Below the pieces are notes generated by a model, which searched no databases, had not been told where the DNA came from, and was given only the letters and a program-made list of their open reading frames with translations. From IMG/VR virus record IMGVR_UViG_3300031673_000282, positions 1 through 33,325 of that record: 33,325 nucleotides of DNA; one strand, given 5' to 3'. This DNA comes from a virus. Both the position numbers and the translations under genes were made by a program. Shown here one piece after another: positions 29,269 through 33,325 of this stretch. Within the stretch, counting starts at the first letter, position 1. Every line of letters begins with the position of its first letter.

Positions 29269-30251
29269 TGGGTAAATCAAAAATCGAGTGGACTGACAGG
29301 GTATGGAACCCGATTACCGGATGTACCAAGGTTAGCCCGGGCTGCCAGAACTGTTATGCAGAGCGCATGAGCAAACGCCTGGCTGGACGGTGTGGGTATC
29401 CGAAGGACGAACCTTTTAAGGTGACGATGCACGAAGATAGATTGCAGGAGCCATTGCGGTGGACTAAGCCTTCCCGCGTGTTTGTGTGCAGTATGAGCGA
29501 CCTATTCCATCAGGATGTGCCAGATAGTTTTATCGAAGAAATTTTTGCAATCATGTCAGTGGCTCAACAACATACTTTTTTAGTCCTTACCAAGCGTCCA
29601 GAAAGAATGAAGAAATGGTTTTCGGATAATCGTTCAATATTTGTCGCCGGAGCAGCTCAACAACTTGGACATAAATGTCTTTTACCTGATATTACAATGA
29701 GTGAATGGTGGCCATTAAAGAACGTCTGGCTTGGTGTAACCGCAGAAAACCAGGAACAGGCCGACAGGCGAATACCGATTCTCCTGCAGATACCGGCGGC
29801 GGTTAGGTTTGTGAGTGTGGAGCCCATGTTAGGGCCGGTTAGTTTGGCTGGTTTCGATGGGAAAACATATCGACCATGGCTTGATAGTATCGCTTGGAAA
29901 GTAGGCATTGATTGGGTTATCTGTGGCGGCGAATCTGGCCCGGGTGCAAGGCCAATGCATCCTAATTGGGCGCGTAACCTTCGTGATCAGTGCCAGGCGG
30001 CAGGGGTACCATATTTTTTTAAACAACATGGGGAATGGATTCAGGTCGGAGAGTGTATGAATGAATCCGATGATAACAAATTTTACAATCTAACATCACA
30101 TAATTACCCAAGTTTTAGGCGAGTTAATCACGCAGGCGGTTTTGGTTATCATGGAGCTGGGTCAATTTATATGCAAAAGGTCGGAAAAAAGAAAGCTGGC
30201 CGGCTGCTGGACGGGGTCGAGTATAACGAAATGCCGGGGTTAGGCCAATGA
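29268..30251 (+). CDS. DUF5131 family protein (phage Gp37/Gp68-like)
   Basis: 327 residues. SKIEWTDRVWNPITGCTKVSPGCQNCYAERMSKRL gives a C-x-x-C arrangement with an early cysteine, as in DUF5131 proteins. VFVCSMSDLFHQDVPDSFIEEIFAIM, FLVLTKRPERM, VWLGVTAENQEQADRRIP and WVICGGESGPGARPMHPNWAR are family motifs. The family is widespread in phages; the cysteines suggest a radical-SAM or iron-sulfur related fold, but its reaction is not established to my knowledge. Overlaps neighbours by one to four bases. Confidence 0.9.
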   Translation: MGKSKIEWTDRVWNPITGCTKVSPGCQNCYAERMSKRLAGRCGYPKDEPFKVTMHEDRLQEPLRWTKPSRVFVCSMSDLFHQDVPDSFIEEIFAIMSVAQQHTFLVLTKRPERMKKWFSDNRSIFVAGAAQQLGHKCLLPDITMSEWWPLKNVWLGVTAENQEQADRRIPILLQIPAAVRFVSVEPMLGPVSLAGFDGKTYRPWLDSIAWKVGIDWVICGGESGPGARPMHPNWARNLRDQCQAAGVPYFFKQHGEWIQVGECMNESDDNKFYNLTSHNYPSFRRVNHAGGFGYHGAGSIYMQKVGKKKAGRLLDGVEYNEMPGLGQ

Positions 30252-30589
30252 ACACTGCAAATTGCCACATGCGCGAAGCCCTAACGCCGGAGCAGGTCCC
30301 TAAAATGTTGGAGTTTTTGACCTCCCTGAGCGAGCTAAGTAAGTTTGCGCCTGAGCCTGATGTCGGGGCTTTCGTCAACAAGTACCGGGAGATCAAAACC
30401 GGCTACACTTACAATTTGGGCAACAAGCACAAGCGGGGCAAAAAACCAAAAGTGATTATGATGTGCCTCTGCTGCGGCGCCAAGTTTAAACGGGATAATA
30501 AAAACCCACTAAAGATATATTGCAACTATAGTTGCTCAACGAAGCACAGAAACGCTGTATATGGGGCGGAAAGGCAGGGGGTAAAGTGA
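30248..30589 (+). CDS. Zinc-finger hypothetical protein
   Basis: 113 residues, ATG overlapping the DUF5131 stop. Helical N-terminus (LTPEQVPKMLEFLTSLSELSKF) and a C-terminal treble-clef-like zinc finger: CLCCGAKFKRDN...YCNYSCSTKHRN (C73, C75/C76, C91, C95). Its stop overlaps the next GTG. Function unknown; probably acts with the downstream enzyme. Confidence 0.6.
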   Translation: MNTANCHMREALTPEQVPKMLEFLTSLSELSKFAPEPDVGAFVNKYREIKTGYTYNLGNKHKRGKKPKVIMMCLCCGAKFKRDNKNPLKIYCNYSCSTKHRNAVYGAERQGVK

Positions 30590-31623
30590 CACCAGAACAA
30601 GAATTCAGGCTCAAACAACAATGGCCTTACGAGGACAAGGTAGCACTTGCTATTGATTTGGCGCGTGATTTTTACAAAAGGGTAAATGGTAATGTATTTT
30701 GCTCGGTTGGCGGGTTAGATAGCCTGACGTTAATAAAATTTTTACGAAAGTATGTCAGCAAGGATATTCCCGGGGTATCCGTATCAAACTTGGAGGATTT
30801 AAGTATCCAAAGAATACATCGTCTATTAGATAACATGGTAATCCTAAAACCTTACAAAACCAAAGTGCAGGTCATTAAAGATTATGGATACCCGGTTATA
30901 AGCAAGGATAAAGCCGGTAAAATACAGCTACTACAAAATCCTACTGAGAAAAATAAAACTGTACGCCATGCAATTATGACAGGTGAAACAGGTAAACAGG
31001 GTGGTTATCGTAAAGGCACACGGATGCAGTTACCGAAGAAATGGCTAGAATTGTTTGGGGGACCAGAAAACGAAAAGTACGGCACTAATTACAAAACTGC
31101 GCCGTTTAAGGTATCGCCAAATTGTTGCTATTACATGAAAGAAAAGCCCGCTGACGATTGGGCCAAGAAAAATAAATTAAATCCATATATGGGACTCATG
31201 GCCAGCGAAGGCGGACAGAGACAAAAGGCCCTAATGAAACACGGATGCAATTATTACGGAAAAACAGTAACCAGAAGTTGTCCTTTTGCAACATTTAAAC
31301 GTAACGATATTTTACAACTAGCTATCGACCTAGAAATTCCTGTGCCTGAAATCTATGGAGAAATAGCCATGCAACCTGACGGAACGCTAGAAACTACCAG
31401 GGCTAAGAGGACAGGATGTAGTATGTGTGGGTTTGGCATCCACATCGAAAAGCGGCCGCACAGGTTTGATCGACTCAGAGAGGATAACCCAAAGGAGTGG
31501 GTGTTCTGGATGTATAAAATGGGTTGGGGTAAGGTTTTGGATTACATCGGGGTGGCATGGGAAGATGAGTACCAGGAAGAACGTCAGTTGACGCTGGACT
31601 TCACGCCGGGGGTGACACTGTGA
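30586..31623 (+). CDS. PAPS-reductase-family protein (second copy type)
   Basis: GTG 30586 with AGGCAGGGGG upstream; 345 residues. The PP-loop region FCSVGGLDSLTLIKFL (38-53) shows S-x-G-x-D-S with leucine in place of the usual lysine. NCCYYMKEKPADDW and SCPFATFKRNDILQLAIDLEIP are PAPS-reductase-like blocks of phage enzymes, and TGCSMCGFGIHIEKRPHRF gives a CxxC. These occur in many phage genomes with unknown substrate. It is distinct from the IbrA-like protein at 12790. Overlaps the next gene by four bases. Confidence 0.82.
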   Translation: MTPEQEFRLKQQWPYEDKVALAIDLARDFYKRVNGNVFCSVGGLDSLTLIKFLRKYVSKDIPGVSVSNLEDLSIQRIHRLLDNMVILKPYKTKVQVIKDYGYPVISKDKAGKIQLLQNPTEKNKTVRHAIMTGETGKQGGYRKGTRMQLPKKWLELFGGPENEKYGTNYKTAPFKVSPNCCYYMKEKPADDWAKKNKLNPYMGLMASEGGQRQKALMKHGCNYYGKTVTRSCPFATFKRNDILQLAIDLEIPVPEIYGEIAMQPDGTLETTRAKRTGCSMCGFGIHIEKRPHRFDRLREDNPKEWVFWMYKMGWGKVLDYIGVAWEDEYQEERQLTLDFTPGVTL

Positions 31624-31781
31624 CAGCACAACAAATTTACACCAAACTCCGCCTGGAGCAGCGCAAGCTCAACCAGATGCCGCTGAGATCCTCGGAAACG
31701 CTGAAGCAAAGCAGGCTGGTTGATCAGTTGGTGGCCAAGTATTACCGGGCGCTGGGTGGTGGTAAACGTGCGGTGGGATGA
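31620..31781 (+). CDS. Spo0E-like sporulation regulatory phosphatase
   Basis: 53 residues from GTG 31620. IYTKLRLEQRKLNQM, a loop with SSETLKQSRLVDQLVAKYYRAL, matches the Spo0E/YisI/YnzD pattern of two antiparallel helices with an S-(Q/R)-x-L/V-D motif and a terminal YY/YQ. Spo0E proteins dephosphorylate Spo0A~P and block sporulation. A phage-borne copy could keep the host vegetative. Short families give false matches, so moderate confidence. Overlaps the previous stop. Confidence 0.6.
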   Translation: MTAQQIYTKLRLEQRKLNQMPLRSSETLKQSRLVDQLVAKYYRALGGGKRAVG

Positions 31782-31878
31782 TGGCGACGTGCCGGAGGAG
31801 GACGGACTGTGGACGGTGTTTGTGATGATTATGCTCGTGGGGATCGTGGTCGTTGGGATACTTTGGATGGTGGGGTGA
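31768..31878 (+). CDS. 36-residue single-pass membrane peptide
   Basis: GTG 31768 overlaps the previous gene. Acidic N-terminus (RWDDGDVPEEDGLW) and one membrane segment (TVFVMIMLVGIVVVGILWMV). Too short to classify; the frame is supported by tight packing between two genes. Confidence 0.45.
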   Translation: MRWDDGDVPEEDGLWTVFVMIMLVGIVVVGILWMVG

Positions 31879-31882
31879 AAAC

Positions 31883-32116
31883 GTGGATTACAGCGTGATC
31901 GGTAAAAACTTACTGAAATATCGAAAAGACGAGGGGTTGAGCCAGGCTAAGCTTGCAAAAGAATCTGGCATATCGACAACGGCATACCGAGCCATTGAAA
32001 CCGGAAAGGCAATGCCAAGGGTTAATACCTTACTTGCTATTTGCAATGTATTAGGGGTTAAAATTCAGGATGTTTGCTCTCCGGTACGCAAACTGGAAAA
32101 TGTGAAGTGGAATTAA
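31883..32116 (+). CDS. HTH (XRE) regulator
   Basis: GTG 31883 chosen with GGTGGGG upstream; 77 residues. HTH_XRE domain YSVIGKNLLKYRKDEGLSQAKLAKESGISTTAYRAIETGKAMPRVNTLLAICNVLGV covers most of the chain. Last + strand gene before the bidirectional terminator; may be the regulator of late early-region genes. Confidence 0.78.
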   Translation: MDYSVIGKNLLKYRKDEGLSQAKLAKESGISTTAYRAIETGKAMPRVNTLLAICNVLGVKIQDVCSPVRKLENVKWN

Positions 32117-32130
32117 TCGGCGGATAAAAA

Positions 32131-32149
32131 AACCGGCACTTGGCCGGTT
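32131..32149. terminator. Bidirectional terminator hairpin between convergent genes
   Basis: AACCGGC (32131-32137) / GCCGGTT (32143-32149), 5-base loop. The preceding AAAAAAA (32126-32132) gives a T run on the minus strand, so it serves the minus-strand gene best. Confidence 0.75.
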
Positions 32150-32324
32150 ACTTCTCAGGCGGGGGATTGTAGCCCTTGGCGCGGAGGCCGGCACGGATAA
32201 GCTCTCTAATCGCTTCCGCTTCAGAGTCAAGTTTTTCATTATGCCAGAATAAATTAACTAACTCTCGCTGCTGCTTATCTATCATCATATTAATTCGTAT
32301 CATATCTCTTTTTGGACGCGGCAT
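32148..32324 (-). CDS. Ribbon-helix-helix (CopG-like) regulator
   Basis: Minus strand; ATG at 32324 chosen with GAGGTG upstream on that strand. 58 residues: PRPKRDMIRINMMIDKQQRELVNLFWHNEKLDSEAEAIRELIRAGL. Strand-helix-helix with EAEAIRELIRAGL as the conserved second helix of CopG/Arc-type repressors. It is the only minus-strand gene in the right half and has its own promoter flanked by a repeated sequence, so autoregulation is likely. Confidence 0.75.
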   Translation of the reverse strand: MPRPKRDMIRINMMIDKQQRELVNLFWHNEKLDSEAEAIRELIRAGLRAKGYNPPPEK

Positions 32325-32350
32325 AATAAACACCTCAAACTTAAAAATAT

Positions 32351-32435
32351 TAGTAAGTTACGTCGATTATACCAAGATTTTGTTGATTAATCAAACGGAA
32401 AATGGTAAAATATTCTTAGATTATGTAAGTTACAT
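32351..32435 (-). promoter_or_regulatory. Promoter of the CopG-like gene with two operator copies
   Basis: Minus strand: TTGATT (32389-32394), 17 bases, TATAAT (32366-32371). The palindrome ATGTAAGTTACAT (32423-32435) lies upstream of the -35, and a diverged copy TAGTAAGTTACGTCG (32351-32365) just downstream of the -10. Confidence 0.7.
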
Positions 32436-32446
32436 CAGTTAATATT

Positions 32447-32531
32447 TGGGTGGTGGCGGAATTGGTATACACTACCGGCGGTACCTAATCCGCAATATAG
32501 GCCATTGCAGGTTCGAATCCTGCCCGCCCAA
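32447..32531 (+). tRNA. tRNA-like element 2 (non-canonical)
   Basis: 85 bases. Acceptor TGGGTGG (32447-32453) pairs fully with CCGCCCA (32524-32530). T-arm GCAGG-TTCGAAT-CCTGC (32507-32523) is perfect, and the D-loop GAATTGGTATA is normal for a Leu-type tRNA. The anticodon arm is abnormal: GCGG (32478-32481) / CCGC (32490-32493) with an eight-base loop that lacks the usual U33. No encoded CCA. Shares its 5' and 3' parts and the downstream AAT(A/C)AATTTTATA with element 1. Degenerate tRNA or a tRNA mimic. Confidence 0.5.
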
Positions 32532-32557
32532 TCAATTTTATAAGGGGGGAATAAACC

Positions 32558-32863
32558 TTGCCTGAGTCTACAAAAGGACCATGGAGCGCAATAAGGTTAA
32601 GAAGGGCGCAACAAGGTAGACCTGCGATACGTGGTAACGACTTAATTTTGGTAACCCACACATTTGACGGTAAAGAAGCTGAGGCAAATATTAACCTTAT
32701 GGCAGCAGCCCCTGATATGTACGATGCACTTATTAGCGCACGCGGAGCACTGAGGCTTGACGCTATGGTAAAAGAAGATGGTGAGCATTTTGGGACAACA
32801 AAGGTTGCTCTTGAATTAATAGATATGGCGCTACAAAAAGCAGAAGGAATAAAGGGGGAATAA
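32558..32863 (+). CDS. Hypothetical early protein (APDMYDAL type)
   Basis: 101 residues from TTG 32558 after AAGGGGGG. N-terminal KGPWSAIRLRRA, then AEANINLMAAAPDMYDALISARGALRL, a pattern (phage NANLMAAAPDLYEAL proteins) common in early regions of phages, function unknown. It directly follows the tRNA-like element. Confidence 0.7.
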   Translation: MPESTKGPWSAIRLRRAQQGRPAIRGNDLILVTHTFDGKEAEANINLMAAAPDMYDALISARGALRLDAMVKEDGEHFGTTKVALELIDMALQKAEGIKGE

Positions 32864-32865
32864 AC

Positions 32866-32934
32866 TTGCATCGCCGTAAGCCTGTTTTTAGTAAGCGGCG
32901 GCCAAAACCGAATACCAAGGGCAGTGATAATTAG
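32866..32934 (+). CDS. Possible 22-residue basic peptide
   Basis: TTG 32866 after AGGGGG, encoding an Arg/Lys/Pro-rich peptide MHRRKPVFSKRRPKPNTKGS. Good ribosome site but too short to be sure. Confidence 0.35.
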   Translation: MHRRKPVFSKRRPKPNTKGSDN

Positions 32935-32975
32935 TTTATTCGTTGCAGGCTGCGTATCCAGTGAACCGGAGAGTA

Positions 32976-33018
32976 GGTCACGTTCCAGTTATTTAGCTGG
33001 GATGTGGCCTTTTGTTTT
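32976..33018 (+). terminator. Rho-independent terminator (13-bp stem)
   Basis: GGTCACGTTCCAG (32976-32988) pairs with CTGGGATGTGGCC (32997-33009), several G-T pairs, followed by TTTTGTTTT. Probably ends the early transcript, or is an antiterminable pause site before the replication gene. Confidence 0.8.
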
Positions 33019-33054
33019 GGCCGAGAAAAGCGTCAAGGTGGTGACTATACTTGG

Positions 33055-33325
33055 ATGTCTGAGCAAGTGGAAGAAAGAACCGGGAGTGGTTATGTGATAT
33101 TAGCCCGCGACACATATAAGCGATCAAAGACATGGCAAGCACTTAACCCAATTCAAAAAGTTGTGATGTTAACCCTGATTATGATGGCAAACCATAAAGA
33201 CGGTCAGTGGTGGGATAACGTAAAAAAGGAATGGATACAGGTAAAACGTGGTCAAGTTATAACTTCACTGGATCGCTTAAAGAAGTCCTGCGGCAAAGGA
33301 ATTAGCATTCAAAATATACGCACAT
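33055..33325 (+). CDS. DnaD-like replication initiation protein, N-terminal part (runs off window)
   Basis: ATG 33055 (AAGGTGG upstream, rather far) or GTG 33094 (GGGAG seven bases upstream) are both possible. The visible part has GYVILARDTYKRSKTWQALNPIQKVVMLTLIMMANHKD, then IQVKRGQVITSLDRLKKSCGKGISIQNIRT. This is the winged-helix N-terminus of phage replisome-organiser/DnaD-type initiators. The C-terminal DnaD domain would lie beyond the window. It sits after the recombination genes, as expected. Confidence 0.8.
   Translation, partial: MSEQVEERTGSGYVILARDTYKRSKTWQALNPIQKVVMLTLIMMANHKDGQWWDNVKKEWIQVKRGQVITSLDRLKKSCGKGISIQNIRT

Overview
The window is a continuous stretch of a temperate, tailed (siphovirus-type) phage genome from a spore-forming, low-to-medium GC Firmicute, probably a Clostridia/Peptococcaceae-like host. 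The reasons are the gene order, Firmicutes-type Shine-Dalgarno sites with many TTG/GTG starts, an amidase ending in a copper-amine-oxidase-like domain, a Spo0E-like protein, and an attachment core matching the 3' part of a tRNA-Leu(TAG). Putative integrase arm sites lie on both sides of that core. This suggests attP of an unintegrated phage (or a tandem prophage junction) rather than a simple prophage edge.

Layout. 1-6.5 kb holds the tail and host-recognition genes: the end of the tape-measure protein, a baseplate hub split into two genes, fibre-like proteins, and a wrecked diversity-generating retroelement (DGR). The DGR consists of an avd remnant joined out of frame to the last part of the reverse transcriptase, followed by a DUF6273/C-type-lectin-like target gene that still carries a variable-region-like segment. 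6.5-8.6 kb is the lysis module (a structured leader, an XhlA-like protein, a membrane protein, amidase and holin), closed by a terminator. 8.6-16.1 kb is an accessory block: a small ribbon-helix-helix-like protein, then an operon with a zinc-finger protein, an SNF2 helicase, an unknown protein, an IbrA-like PAPS-reductase-family enzyme, a ParB/IbrB-like protein and a DNA methyltransferase. Its three promoters share one operator-like sequence. 16.1-20.7 kb holds a membrane-anchored protein, several small HTH regulators, attP, integrase, the CI-type repressor, a Cro-like protein and a Rha-type regulator. 20.8-33.3 kb is the rightward early region. It has NNGGC pentamer arrays, two tRNA-like elements, a SbcC-like ATPase, RecT and a RecE/Cas4-like exonuclease, many very small overlapping genes, a DUF5131 protein, a second PAPS-reductase-like protein, a Spo0E-like protein and the start of a DnaD-type replication protein.

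How it works together. CI and Cro-type regulators at the divergent 19.66-19.81 kb promoter choose lysogeny or the early operon. The early operon supplies recombination (ATPase, RecT, exonuclease) and replication functions, and late genes give tail and lysis. The block between lysis and attP has its own promoters and sits where phages usually carry lysogenic-conversion or defence genes. The helicase-PAPS reductase-ParB-methyltransferase set looks like a DNA modification or defence system. The DGR fossil and the modification-like operon are the two most notable parts of the window.
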